A model generated the notes under the pieces. It saw only the letters and a program-made list of their open reading frames with translations, searched no databases and was not told the DNA's origin. A DNA stretch of 64,000 nucleotides from assembly GCA_034005525.1 (NCBI GenBank), contig JAVEUP010000016.1:7600-71599 (forward strand), given 5' to 3'. Shown one piece after another: positions 49,671 to 58,075 of this stretch. Numbering within the stretch: position 1 is the stretch's first letter; each line of letters starts with the position of its first letter. This stretch comes from PWXP01 sp034005525 (GTDB taxonomy: Bacteria; Planctomycetota; Planctomycetia; Pirellulales; Thermoguttaceae). A program made the position numbers and the translations under genes.

Positions 49671-50456
49671 TCAGGAGTCGGGAACGAAGTTCGATATCTC
49701 GTCGGGCTTGGGGCTCTCTCGCCGGTTCAGCTCCCGAATGCTCGACGTCTGTGGAGCCACCCCGAAGCGTTCCGCGAGTCTGTCGACGATTGCCAGGCAA
49801 TCGTCGACCCTCCGCCAATCGACCGCCGCACGGGACGCTCTCCGGAAAGCCTCCACAGCCGCCTGCTTGTCCTCCGGAGTGGCACGGCGTTGGATGGTCG
49901 GATAGATGAAGTCCTCTTCGTTTTCGATGTGTCGGAGCAGTATATCGGAATACGCGCGGGCGTGCTCCCCGAACTTCCGGTATGCGGCCGACACTTCCGC
50001 GGGGAGAGCCATTTCTGCGTCGAATGTCCCTGAAGCCGTCTGCGCATCGTCCGAGTGGACTGAACTGCTTGTCTGCTCGCGGGAGTGAATGACTCGGACA
50101 GCCTCTTCGATGCTGCGCAGGTGCATGGAGCAGAGTTCGTGGTCGTGAAACGTGCAAGTGCCATCGTCGTCAATCGCTACGCTCGCCAGGCTGACGCCTG
50201 CCAGACCGAAATAGGTCTCCTCCCGTCGGAAATGCCACGTTTCGACAAATACCTGAAAGAAGACAATTGCTTCCTGGACCGCTTGGCAATCTAACTGTTC
50301 CCGCCTGCCCGGCGCCGACCATCGCTCAGCTATGCGTTCCAGGCAATTTAACGCCTGCTCGGTCACACGATGCTCGGCGATCAGAATACTCACCGGTTCC
50401 AAGTCGGCCGCCGCCTCAAGCCATCGCGATGAGAATCCTTGACTGGGCATGGTCAT
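49671..50456 (-). CDS. Hemerythrin-like (HHE) domain protein, 261 aa
   Basis: GAGGA lies upstream of the ATG, and a good promoter is 42 bp away. Helical, with iron-ligand candidates arranged as in hemerythrins: ILIAEHRVTEQALNCLERIA, FVETWHFRREETYFGLAGVS, DDDGTCTFHDHELCSMHLRS, and FGEHARAYSDILLRHIENEE with EDFIYPTI. The N-terminal HHE domain would bind a di-iron centre and sense or carry O2 or NO. The C-terminal 80 residues (AVDWRRVDDCLAIVDRLAER) are unassigned. It may act in redox or iron homeostasis. Confidence 0.85.
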   Translation of the reverse strand: MTMPSQGFSSRWLEAAADLEPVSILIAEHRVTEQALNCLERIAERWSAPGRREQLDCQAVQEAIVFFQVFVETWHFRREETYFGLAGVSLASVAIDDDGTCTFHDHELCSMHLRSIEEAVRVIHSREQTSSSVHSDDAQTASGTFDAEMALPAEVSAAYRKFGEHARAYSDILLRHIENEEDFIYPTIQRRATPEDKQAAVEAFRRASRAAVDWRRVDDCLAIVDRLAERFGVAPQTSSIRELNRRESPKPDEISNFVPDS

Positions 50457-50497
50457 TTTTCGTAGTCCTCGATCGCAAGCGGGCGCTAATTATGCCA

Positions 50498-50525
50498 ATT
50501 ATATGTGTCAATAATTTAGGGTCAA
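50498..50525 (-). promoter_or_regulatory. Sigma-70-type promoter for the hemerythrin gene
   Basis: On the minus strand TTGACC (50525-50520), a 16-base spacer, then TATAAT (50503-50498), inside an A+T-rich patch. Confidence 0.65.
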
Positions 50526-50753
50526 CCCCCCGAGGCGCTCCGCCGCGAATCCAGGGGTGGTTTGCCTGTTGGTCGGCTGGGTCTATCTAACTCGGGACGC
50601 AAGAGACTGGACGGTACTGGAATATCCCCGGCAGAAGGATACACTTCAGTATAGTGGACTGGCAGCTTCTTGCGGGGACGCCTTCTCTGCTACCGGCAAG
50701 AGGGGGGAATCCTCGTGAATGGCCAACTCTGTTCGAAAGGAAGGACCGCCCTG

Positions 50754-51221
50754 ATGATCCCATCCGATGGATCGATGCGCAGCCCCAATGCGGTGGGTCG
50801 CCCTATGGAAGTCCTCTTGGTTGAGGACGACTTGGAGGACGCGGGGCTGACCATCGAGGCGTTGCGGGCGAGTGAAGTGCCCTGTCGGGTCAGTCTGGTT
50901 CGCGATGGCGAGGAGGCCCTTGAATTCTTGCGTCGCCAGGGCCGCTATGCCCGCGCCCCACGCCCCGACATCATCCTGCTCGACGTCAACCTGCCGAAAA
51001 AGGACGGTCGAGAGGTGCTGGCCGAGGTTCGCGCCGATCTGGAACTGCGACGGATTCCTGTGGTCGTTCTCACGGCATCGACGACGCATCGCGAGATCCT
51101 GAAGCAGGAGAAGCTCTTCGTCGAAAGCTACATGACCAAGCCGGTCAATCGCGAGGCCTTTCATGCAGTGGTGAAGTCGCTGCGAAAGTACCTGCTTGAC
51201 GACATTGTCTTGCCTAAGTGA
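50754..51221 (+). CDS. Single-domain response regulator (Rcp1-like)
   Basis: 155 aa from ATG 50754, with AAAGGAAGGA upstream; a GTG at 50715 is an alternative. Receiver domain only: EVLLVEDDLEDAGLTIEALR (acidic pocket), PDIILLDVNLPKKDGREVLA (phosphoacceptor Asp in LLDVN), PVVVLTASTTHREILKQE (Thr/Ser) and SYMTKPVNREAFHAVVKSLR (Lys). No output domain, so it probably passes signals to other proteins, as in light- or redox-sensing Rcp1-type partners. No histidine kinase gene is adjacent. Confidence 0.9.
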   Translation: MIPSDGSMRSPNAVGRPMEVLLVEDDLEDAGLTIEALRASEVPCRVSLVRDGEEALEFLRRQGRYARAPRPDIILLDVNLPKKDGREVLAEVRADLELRRIPVVVLTASTTHREILKQEKLFVESYMTKPVNREAFHAVVKSLRKYLLDDIVLPK

Positions 51222-51397
51222 GGCAAGGCAGGCTGTCCTTGCCGGTTGTGCCGATTCTGCTTGACAGGGTGACCAAACCGAGCCGATGCTTCTTTGGGCG
51301 GCTTCCGTTTTGGCGGCCGGCTTGATTGGCGGATGCGACGCGGGCTGGCATTGCCATCATGCCGCGGCAGGCAATCCAAGGAACCAGGAGTTTCGCC

Positions 51398-51790
51398 ATG
51401 CATGCCTTTCTACTCTCTTTCTTGGCCTTGGCGGCCGATTTGAACTCGGCGCCGTATTCCCCGATGGCCGAGTGGCAGACCCCAGCAGGCGAGTCTTTCG
51501 TTGGCGAGACTGCCGGAAACGACATGCCGGTGCCCCTGATCGAACGCGCCGGCCCGGTGCCGGGGCTGGCGGAATCTTGGGGATCGATGCCTGCCTCGAC
51601 CTCCTGGGGTTGGCCTCGGGTGCGTCGAGGACCGCGACTCTTCCCACCGAAATACCCGGCCAACCCGCAGTACTACCAGAGCCATCCCTACGATCCCCGC
51701 CTGATGTTCGATTATCCATGGCATGCACCGCGCGTCAGCCAGCCGGTGTATTCGGTATTTCCGCCGGTTGACTTGGCCCCGTCCTTCTGA
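51398..51790 (+). CDS. Small secreted hypothetical protein, 130 aa
   Basis: AGGAGTTTCGCC precedes the ATG. The N-terminus (AFLLSFLALAADLNSAPYSP) looks like a short signal peptide. The rest is rich in Pro, Trp, Tyr and Arg (STSWGWPRVRRGPRLFPPKY, PQYYQSHPYDPRLMFDYPWH) with no predicted domain, as seen in small planctomycete wall-associated proteins. Function unknown. Confidence 0.65.
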   Translation: MHAFLLSFLALAADLNSAPYSPMAEWQTPAGESFVGETAGNDMPVPLIERAGPVPGLAESWGSMPASTSWGWPRVRRGPRLFPPKYPANPQYYQSHPYDPRLMFDYPWHAPRVSQPVYSVFPPVDLAPSF

Positions 51791-51930
51791 ACGGGCCCGG
51801 CGTACCCAGCCACAGGGGACTGTTCCCTTCGCGTGCAGCCAAAGATCCGGAGCACATCCCTGCAGATCGCCCTTCGCGCCGCAACGATGGCACTGTACCC
51901 TTCTGTACAGGCTTTCCCGTGAATGGTTTT

Positions 51931-52031
51931 GGCTCTTCCGTTTCTAGGTGCAGACAGCCTTTGTTTCGGGGACGGCACAGCGGCGTGTGCCTACTACATT
52001 GCCGCAGCCTGCACCTATAAACGGAAGAGCC
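51931..52031. repeat. GGCTCTTCCGTTT-ended palindromic element, copy 3
   Basis: Left end GGCTCTTCCGTTTCTAGGTG, right end CACCTATAAACGGAAGAGCC. The right end lies 25 bp before the folK start and so forms the 5' leader of that gene. Confidence 0.85.
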
Positions 52032-52056
52032 ATGGTTTTGCAGCAGCGATGGGCTC

Positions 52057-53106
52057 ATGACGGCGCGATGTCTGATTTCGTTGGGCGCGAACGTGGGCAA
52101 CCGGTCGCAGGCGATTGAGGGGGCATTGCGGGAATTGGCCGCGCACCGCGAGGTGCAAGTGCTGTGTTCCAGCCGATTGCGGGAAACCCTTCCGGTGGGG
52201 GGGCCTTTTGGCCAAGCAGCCTTTCTCAACGCCGCCGCGCTCCTTGAGACCTCGCTTGGACCGGCAGAGTTGCTTGCGTTGTTTTTGCGCATCGAGGCGG
52301 AGTCCGGTCGCAAACGTGACGTGAGGTGGGGCCCCAGGCCGTTGGACCTCGATATGCTGCTTTTCGATGATGTGGTGCTTGCCGGATCGTCGCTCATACT
52401 CCCGCACCCCCGCATGGCCTGGCGACGGTTCGTCCTCGAGCCGGCTGCCGAGATTGCCCCGGATATGATGCATCCCGGCATTGGCTGGTCCATCGCCCGA
52501 CTGCTCGAACACATGAACACGACGCAGCATTACCTGGCGATTACCGGCTCGATTGGCGCCGGGAAGACGGAGCTTGGCGGGCGCATGGCTGCGCAAGAGG
52601 CAGCGCGTCTGGTCAGCGAAGAGATCGATCTTACCCAGCTTGAAGGATTCTATGCGAACCCCGCTTCCCGTGCCTGGCCGGTGGAACTAGAATTCCTCCA
52701 TCAGCGCAGCCGGCTGCTGGCGGCCGGCGCCGGCATTTGGCAGGACCGGCCGAAGCCGGCGGTGAGCGACTTCTGGTTCGACCAGTCGGCCGCGTTCGCG
52801 CGTGTTTGGCTTGCGCCGGAGCAGTATGCCGAGTTTGAGGCGCATTTCGAGGCTGCACGCCGGACGGTAGTCCAGCCACGGCTGGTGGTACAGCTCGAAG
52901 CAACCGGGCAGCAGCTTCACGAGCGAGTGCTGCGTCGCGGCCGGGTTTGCGAACGCCGCCTTACTGCCGATGAGTTACACCAGATTGCGCTGGCAATCGA
53001 CCAACAAACACGCCGCCCCGACGTGGGGCCCGTGCTGCGGATTCGCAGCGATAACCCGGACGCCGCATTCGAGGAAGTCTCGGCGGCGTTCAGTGCGATG
53101 GCTTGA
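52057..53106 (+). CDS. folK: Fused HPPK (FolK) and deoxynucleoside kinase
   Basis: 349 aa. The N-terminal about 150 residues are 6-hydroxymethyl-7,8-dihydropterin pyrophosphokinase (folate pathway): RCLISLGANVGNRSQAIEGA, VGGPFGQAAFLNAAALLETS, RDVRWGPRPLDLDMLLFDD, LPHPRMAWRRFVLEPAAEIA. The C-terminal about 190 residues are a deoxynucleoside-kinase-type P-loop protein: LAITGSIGAGKTELGGRMAA (from about 162), VSDFWFDQSAAFARVWLAPE, VVQLEATGQQLHERVLRRGR. The fusion links pterin and nucleoside phosphorylation; similar two-domain proteins are known in some bacteria. The nucleoside specificity is unknown. Confidence 0.92.
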   Translation: MTARCLISLGANVGNRSQAIEGALRELAAHREVQVLCSSRLRETLPVGGPFGQAAFLNAAALLETSLGPAELLALFLRIEAESGRKRDVRWGPRPLDLDMLLFDDVVLAGSSLILPHPRMAWRRFVLEPAAEIAPDMMHPGIGWSIARLLEHMNTTQHYLAITGSIGAGKTELGGRMAAQEAARLVSEEIDLTQLEGFYANPASRAWPVELEFLHQRSRLLAAGAGIWQDRPKPAVSDFWFDQSAAFARVWLAPEQYAEFEAHFEAARRTVVQPRLVVQLEATGQQLHERVLRRGRVCERRLTADELHQIALAIDQQTRRPDVGPVLRIRSDNPDAAFEEVSAAFSAMA

Positions 53107-53122
53107 GGGTATCCCAGGAAGA

Positions 53123-53998
53123 ATGAGCTTGCCTCCGACACAACCACAACTGATTACCTCGGTGGACGCCCTCCAGCAAACGGTGCGGGCAGCGCGCCGT
53201 GCAGGTCGCCGCATCGGGTTGGTACCCACAATGGGTGCGTTGCACGACGGTCACTTGAGTCTGGTGCGCGCGTCAAAGCAGGAGTGCGACTTTACGGTCG
53301 TGTCGATCTACGTGAATCCGAGCCAGTTCGGCCCCAGCGAAGACCTTGCCAAGTACCCGCGCATGCTTCAGGCCGACCTCGACGCATCGGCCGTTTGTGG
53401 CGTCGAGGCGGTGTTCGCGCCAGCCGACGAGCAGGTGTATCGCGCCGGACATGCAACGTGGGTCGAAATAGGCGGCGTCGCGGAACCGCTGGAGGGATGG
53501 CTCAGGCCGGGTCACTTCCGCGGCGTGGCCACGATTGTGCTGAAACTGTTTCAGATGGTGCAGCCCGACGCGGCCTATTTCGGCCAAAAGGACTATCAGC
53601 AGCTTCTGGTCATTCGGCAAATGGCCGCCGACTTCGACGTGCCGGTCGAAGTGCGCGCGTGCCCGATCGTGCGCGAGCCTGACGGCCTGGCCATGAGTTC
53701 GCGCAATGCCTACCTGAGTTCCGCCGCACGCCGCCGCGCCCGCGCCCTGTCGCAGAGCCTGGCGCGAGCCGAGGCGCTGGTGGCTGCGGGCGAGCGCGAC
53801 ACCGGAAAGATTGGCCGACAGATGCACGACGTGCTTCAATCGGCGGCACCCATCGAGATCGATTATATTGCCTTGGCCCACCCCGAGACCCTCGAACCGG
53901 TTACCGAGCTTACCGGACCGGCCGTCGCGCTGCTGGCAGCGCGGATCGACGGCACGCGGCTGATCGACAATACGCTGCTTGTACCCCCGCACCAATAG
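53123..53998 (+). CDS. panC: Pantothenate synthetase
   Basis: 291 aa from MSLPPTQPQLITSVDALQ. AGGAAG lies just upstream; the frame is open further 5' inside the folK gene, which is not used. Condenses pantoate and beta-alanine with ATP. The nucleotide-binding HIGH-like motif is LVPTMGALHDGHLSLVRAS; GHFRGVATIVLKLFQMVQPD, YFGQKDYQQLLVIRQMAADF and GLAMSSRNAYLSSAARR are the KMSKS-region and substrate blocks. It follows folK by 16 bp, probably the same operon. Confidence 0.95.
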   Translation: MSLPPTQPQLITSVDALQQTVRAARRAGRRIGLVPTMGALHDGHLSLVRASKQECDFTVVSIYVNPSQFGPSEDLAKYPRMLQADLDASAVCGVEAVFAPADEQVYRAGHATWVEIGGVAEPLEGWLRPGHFRGVATIVLKLFQMVQPDAAYFGQKDYQQLLVIRQMAADFDVPVEVRACPIVREPDGLAMSSRNAYLSSAARRRARALSQSLARAEALVAAGERDTGKIGRQMHDVLQSAAPIEIDYIALAHPETLEPVTELTGPAVALLAARIDGTRLIDNTLLVPPHQ

Positions 53999-54013
53999 TT
54001 CTGCCAACACGTC

Positions 54014-55558
54014 ATGCGACAAACCCTCTTTTACATTCCAGCCGATGTTGCGGGCATACCGGTCTTCGGACTTGGCCTGCTGCTGTTGGCTTGGGTCCTG
54101 CTAAGCGCAGGACTACTGGTATGGCTTGCGCGCGAGGGCCGACTCCGGGATGAATGGTTGAGTTATCTGGTCATTCTGGTGCCGGTCGGGTTGGTAATCT
54201 GGTTCCTGCTACCACAATTGGTGGAGCCGCGTGGATTGCCCATTCGCAGTTACGGCACCATGATGCTGCTGGCCGTGGTTTCGGGTACTGTCTTGGCCGC
54301 ATGGCGAGCGCGGCGGGCGGGATTGGAGCCGGACCTGATCTACTCGCTTGCCTTGTGGACCTTCGTGCCGGGAATCCTCGGTGCCAGGGCGTTCTACGTG
54401 ATCGAATACTGGGATGAGAAATACTGGCCCATTTACCAGATACATGGATTGCAGGCGTTTCTCGGTTCCGTGGTGAATGTTGCCGAAGGCGGGTTGGTGG
54501 TGTACGGGTCGGTGTTTGGCGCCGCCGTAGGACTGGTTGCATTCGTGCGCAAGTACCGGTTACCGCTTCTGCCCTTGAGTGACGTGATTGCGCCCAGCCT
54601 ACTGCTGGGCCTGGCCCTCGGACGCATTGGCTGCCTGCTGAACGGCTGCTGTTTTGGCGGGCCGAGCGACTACCCCTGGGCAGTCACCTTTCCCTTCGGC
54701 AGCCCGCCGCACGTGCATCAGTCGCAACTGGGACAACTGCCGCTTCATGGTCTTCAAGTAGGAGGCAGTCCCGAAGGACGGCCGGAAATCGTCGAGGTCG
54801 TGCCCGGCTCGCCTGCCGAAGATGCCGGCCTGACCGCCGGGGACGTCGTGCGGCAAATCAATGGGACGGTGGTCGACTCTGTGGGAGCGGCGCGCTGGTC
54901 GCTCCTGGAAGCCCATAAACTCAATGTGTTGTTGAAGTCGAGCGACGAGGCATTCCGTTACTGGTATATTGAACTGCCAGGCGACTCGGCCGAAGCCGTG
55001 TATGCCGATCGGGCCGGCGGGGTGGATCTGTTCGGAATGGTCGTTGTCGAACAGCCCGATCGGCGATTGACCGTGACGGACGTCGGCAATCTGACACCGG
55101 CATCGCGGGAGAGAATCCGGGTTGGCTGGGAGGTCGTGGCGATCAGCGGCCGGCCGGTTCGCACGCTAGCCGATTTCCGCGCCCGGCTCGACGAGTTCCA
55201 CCGCGAACCCTGGATCGAGTTGCGCACCGCCGACAATAAGGTGGCCCGCTGGCGGCTTGCCCCGCCATTTGCCCGCAGTTTGCCGGTACATCCAACGCAG
55301 CTTTACAGCGTTCTGAATGCCGTGTTCCTTTGCCTGTTGCTGCTGGCCTTTGAGCCGTTCTGCCGTCGCGACGGGGAACTGATTGCCTTGGCGCTCACCC
55401 TGTACGCGGTGACCCGCTACCTGATCGAGGACATCCGCACGGACGAGGCCCCTGTTTTCAGCACTGGCTTGAGCATTTCGCAGAACGTGAGCCTGCTGGT
55501 GTTAGTCGGGGTGATCGCCCTTTGGTTCTATATCCTCCGACAACCGAAGACGCGATAG
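54014..55558 (+). CDS. lgt: Prolipoprotein diacylglyceryl transferase (Lgt) with two inserted PDZ domains
   Basis: 514 aa, roughly 200 more than usual Lgt. The membrane part has LPIRSYGTMMLLAVVSGTVL, WTFVPGILGARAFYVIEYWD, NVAEGGLVVYGSVFGAAVGL and ALGRIGCLLNGCCFGGPSDY (from about 203), the Lgt signature, followed by the final helices with HPTQLYSVLNAVF. Between them (about 256-415) are two PDZ-like domains: EIVEVVPGSPAEDAGLTAGD and VTDVGNLTPASRERIRVGWE. Lgt attaches diacylglycerol to prolipoproteins at the membrane. The insert would be outside the cytoplasm and could bind lipoprotein or protease partners; this is inference. Follows panC by 15 bp. Confidence 0.92.
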   Translation: MRQTLFYIPADVAGIPVFGLGLLLLAWVLLSAGLLVWLAREGRLRDEWLSYLVILVPVGLVIWFLLPQLVEPRGLPIRSYGTMMLLAVVSGTVLAAWRARRAGLEPDLIYSLALWTFVPGILGARAFYVIEYWDEKYWPIYQIHGLQAFLGSVVNVAEGGLVVYGSVFGAAVGLVAFVRKYRLPLLPLSDVIAPSLLLGLALGRIGCLLNGCCFGGPSDYPWAVTFPFGSPPHVHQSQLGQLPLHGLQVGGSPEGRPEIVEVVPGSPAEDAGLTAGDVVRQINGTVVDSVGAARWSLLEAHKLNVLLKSSDEAFRYWYIELPGDSAEAVYADRAGGVDLFGMVVVEQPDRRLTVTDVGNLTPASRERIRVGWEVVAISGRPVRTLADFRARLDEFHREPWIELRTADNKVARWRLAPPFARSLPVHPTQLYSVLNAVFLCLLLLAFEPFCRRDGELIALALTLYAVTRYLIEDIRTDEAPVFSTGLSISQNVSLLVLVGVIALWFYILRQPKTR

Positions 55559-55559
55559 A

Positions 55560-55683
55560 TGTCAGGTATCAGGTGTCAGGTGTCAGTGACGCGCTGGCGC
55601 GGCCGGTCCACCACCTTAGCGCGTATTCTCTTAGTTTCCGCCAATACCTGACACCTGACACCTGACACCTGACACCTGACACT
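55560..55683. repeat. TGTCAGG heptamer-armed palindromic element
   Basis: Left arm of TGTCAGG/TATCAGG units (about three), a core with GACGCGCTGGCGCGGCCGG and TTAGCGCG, and a right arm of five CCTGACA units. It begins at the lgt stop codon and ends nine bases before the rimO start, leaving rimO without a Shine-Dalgarno. Confidence 0.9.
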
Positions 55684-55692
55684 TAGAAAAGC

Positions 55693-57030
55693 ATGCCCAC
55701 TTTTGCCCTTATCAGCCTCGGCTGCCCGAAGAACCTGGTCGACAGCGAATGCATGGGCGCCGCGCTGTGCCACGACGGGTTCCGCATGGTTTCTGAACCC
55801 ATAGGGGCCGACCTCGTGGTGGTGAACACTTGCGGATTCATCGCCGACGCGCGCGAGGAATCGTATGCCGTCATCGCTGAAATGGCCGAACTGCGGCGAC
55901 GGGGCGATACCCGCGGGCTGATCGTGGCAGGGTGCCTGGCTGAACGGGAGCGGGAGGAATTGCTTGGCCGATTCCCGGCGGTCGACCGAGTGGTGGGAGT
56001 GTTCGCCCGCGGCGAGATTGCGAACGCGGCGAGCCAGGTCCTCGATGGGCAGCCGGGACCGCGCATGGTACTCCAGCCGCCGTTGAACTGCATGGCCGAC
56101 GAGGCCGAGCGGCTTCGCCTCACTCCCCACCACGTCGCCTATTTGAAGATTGCCGAGGGCTGCAACCGGTTGTGCAGCTTCTGCACCATCCCGAGCATCC
56201 GCGGCCCGTTCGTGAGCAAGCCGCTCGACGCGGCCGTGCGCGAGGCGGAACAGCTTGCCGCCGACGGCGCGCGCGAACTGGTACTCATTGCGCAGGACAC
56301 CAGTTCGTACGGGCTGGACTTTGCGGGCCGGCCCCAACTGGCCGAACTGCTCGCGCGGCTCGACCGCGTGGAACCGCTTCGGTGGATTCGTCTGATGTAC
56401 CTGTATCCCGCCCATGTGACCGACGCGCTGATCCGCGCCGTCAACACCTGCAAGAAGGTCATTCCATACCTCGATCTGCCGCTGCAACACATCAGCGACC
56501 CCATCCTGCGGGGGATGCGGCGTCAGGTTTCGCGGGCGGAAACCGAGAGACTGCTCGGCTGGCTGCGCGGCGAAATCGACGGCCTCGTACTGCGAACCAC
56601 GTTCATCGTCGGCTTTCCCGGCGAAACGGAGCAGCACTTCAATGAGCTGCTCGACTTCGTGGGCCGGCAGCAGTTCGAGCGTCTCGGGGTATTTGCCTAT
56701 CGCAATGAGCCCGGCACGCCTGCCGCTAACCTGGAGGACCAGGTGCCTGAAGAAGAAAAACGCCTGCGGCAGCAGCGGCTGATGGCCCGGCAGCAGGATA
56801 TTGCGTTCGCCTGGGGCGACCGCCAGGTGGGCCGGACGCTTGACGTATTGATCGACCGTGGCATTCCGGGCGAGAAGTACGCCTTTGTGGGTCGGACGAC
56901 GGCCGACGCACCCGAGGTGGACGGAGTGGTGTATGTTACCGGCAAGGGGCTGAAGCCCGGCCGGATCGCCCCCTGTGAAATCGTTGCCCGAAAAGGGTAT
57001 GATTTGATAGCAGCCTACGATCCTACCTGA
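55693..57030 (+). CDS. rimO: Ribosomal protein S12 methylthiotransferase RimO
   Basis: 445 aa. Radical-SAM methylthiotransferase that adds a methylthio group to an Asp of ribosomal protein S12. N-terminal UPF0004 domain (FALISLGCPKNLVDSECMGA, VVVNTCGFIADAREES), radical-SAM Cys triad C157, C161 and C164 in EGCNRLCSFCTIPSIRG, central YLYPAHVTDALIRAVNTCKK, and a C-terminal TRAM domain (GRTLDVLIDRGIPGEKYAFV). The start follows a heptamer-armed repeat and has no clear ribosome binding site. Confidence 0.94.
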   Translation: MPTFALISLGCPKNLVDSECMGAALCHDGFRMVSEPIGADLVVVNTCGFIADAREESYAVIAEMAELRRRGDTRGLIVAGCLAEREREELLGRFPAVDRVVGVFARGEIANAASQVLDGQPGPRMVLQPPLNCMADEAERLRLTPHHVAYLKIAEGCNRLCSFCTIPSIRGPFVSKPLDAAVREAEQLAADGARELVLIAQDTSSYGLDFAGRPQLAELLARLDRVEPLRWIRLMYLYPAHVTDALIRAVNTCKKVIPYLDLPLQHISDPILRGMRRQVSRAETERLLGWLRGEIDGLVLRTTFIVGFPGETEQHFNELLDFVGRQQFERLGVFAYRNEPGTPAANLEDQVPEEEKRLRQQRLMARQQDIAFAWGDRQVGRTLDVLIDRGIPGEKYAFVGRTTADAPEVDGVVYVTGKGLKPGRIAPCEIVARKGYDLIAAYDPT

Positions 57031-57047
57031 CCGATCATCCAGAAACC

Positions 57048-57677
57048 ATGTGCCCAAACTCCCAACGATCGCTTGGCACGATCTTCAACGTGCCGAATCA
57101 GCTTACCACGCTACGGCTGATACTGGCCGTGGTGCTGTTCGGCTTCATAGCGTGGGAATACTACCTGGTAAGTCTGGCACTGTTCATTGTGGCTGCCGGG
57201 ACCGACTGGCTGGACGGCTACTGGGCGCGAAAATACGGGCAGGTCACCACGCTGGGCCGCATGCTCGACCCATTTGCCGACAAAGTGATTATTTGCGGAA
57301 CCTTCACGTTCCTCATCGCCATACCGGCCATGTCGCAAGTTCCGTGGGGGCTCCGCGCATGGATGGTCGTGGTCATCCTGGGCAGGGAATTGCTCATTAC
57401 GGCACTTCGCAGCTTCATGGAGGAGCAAGGGTCCGACTTCTCTGCGAAGATGGCGGGCAAGTTGAAGATGCTGCTGCAATGCGTGGCCGCCGGAGCATGC
57501 CTGTTCTACCTCTCCTATCCCGTGCCCGCTGAAGGGCCGCTGGCGATTCCTGGTGCCCCCACCTGGGTGTGGCTCGCTATGGTCGTCTCTGTTTGGGCCG
57601 CCGTCCTCCTGACCGCTTATTCGGGCATCACGTACCTACTTGCCGCCATACGCCTGCTGCGTAATCGGGCAGGATGA
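57048..57677 (+). CDS. pgsA: CDP-diacylglycerol-glycerol-3-phosphate 3-phosphatidyltransferase
   Basis: 209 aa, polytopic. It makes phosphatidylglycerol phosphate from CDP-diacylglycerol and glycerol-3-phosphate. The family motif D-x2-DG-x2-AR-x8-G-x3-D-x3-D is present in TDWLDGYWARKYGQVTTLGR followed by MLDPFADKV. PNQLTTLRLILAVVLFGFIA is the usual N-terminal helix. The gene follows rimO by 17 bp; both are expected housekeeping functions with no direct link. Confidence 0.93.
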   Translation: MCPNSQRSLGTIFNVPNQLTTLRLILAVVLFGFIAWEYYLVSLALFIVAAGTDWLDGYWARKYGQVTTLGRMLDPFADKVIICGTFTFLIAIPAMSQVPWGLRAWMVVVILGRELLITALRSFMEEQGSDFSAKMAGKLKMLLQCVAAGACLFYLSYPVPAEGPLAIPGAPTWVWLAMVVSVWAAVLLTAYSGITYLLAAIRLLRNRAG

Positions 57678-57720
57678 TCGCGTAACGCCGAGCTTGCGGG
57701 GGCCTCGGCCATGCAGATCC

Positions 57721-57901
57721 AGCCCGGATTATTCATGACGATGTAGGGTGGTGACAAGCAAGCCAAGACCCTGGTGGGCCTTTGGTCGCTTGGTCGGGCC
57801 TGCTCCCAGCGCACGACGTGCAAACCACCCCGGGCATGGCTTGCGCAGGCCCACCCAGGACTTACGCGACCTTGTCCGACCTTACATGAATTATCCGGGC
57901 T
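57721..57901. mobile_element. MITE-like palindromic element, copy 2 (complete)
   Basis: 181 bp. Outer 17-bp inverted ends with one mismatch: AGCCCGGATTATTCATG (57721-57737) and CATGAATTATCCGGGCT (57885-57901). The inner GTAGGGTGG-like ends and interior match the copies at 33545 and 63118. No coding capacity. It abuts the remaining right half of a GGCTCTTCCGTTT-type element, apparently having replaced or interrupted its left side. Confidence 0.9.
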
Positions 57902-58007
57902 AGGTGCAGGCCGCGCCGTGCCGGAGTCCCGGCTTCAGCCGGCGCGAAGAAGCCGCCTGAAGGCGGGACTCCAACCCAGCCGGCCGCACCTGGAAGATGG
58001 AAGAGCC
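57902..58007. repeat. Right part of a GGCTCTTCC-type element
   Basis: It starts AGGTGCAGGCC and ends GCACCTGGAAGATGGAAGAG then CC. An internal GGAGTCCCGGCTTCAGCCGG / CCGCCTGAAGGCGGGACTCC palindrome is shared with the 7023 copy. The expected left terminus is missing where the MITE-like copy 2 lies. Confidence 0.75.
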
Positions 58008-58075
58008 ATATCTCTCATGCCGCACCACCCATAATGGGAATTGTCTATGAGAATATGATAGTAGTGATTCCTGTT

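Larger units (their letters stand above)
57678..58075. other. Intergenic region with a MITE-like copy and half of another repeat
   Basis: Holds the element at 57721-57901 and the GCACCTGG...GAAGAGCC half-element ending at 58007, then a short A+T-rich leader before the Fur-type gene. Confidence 0.6.
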
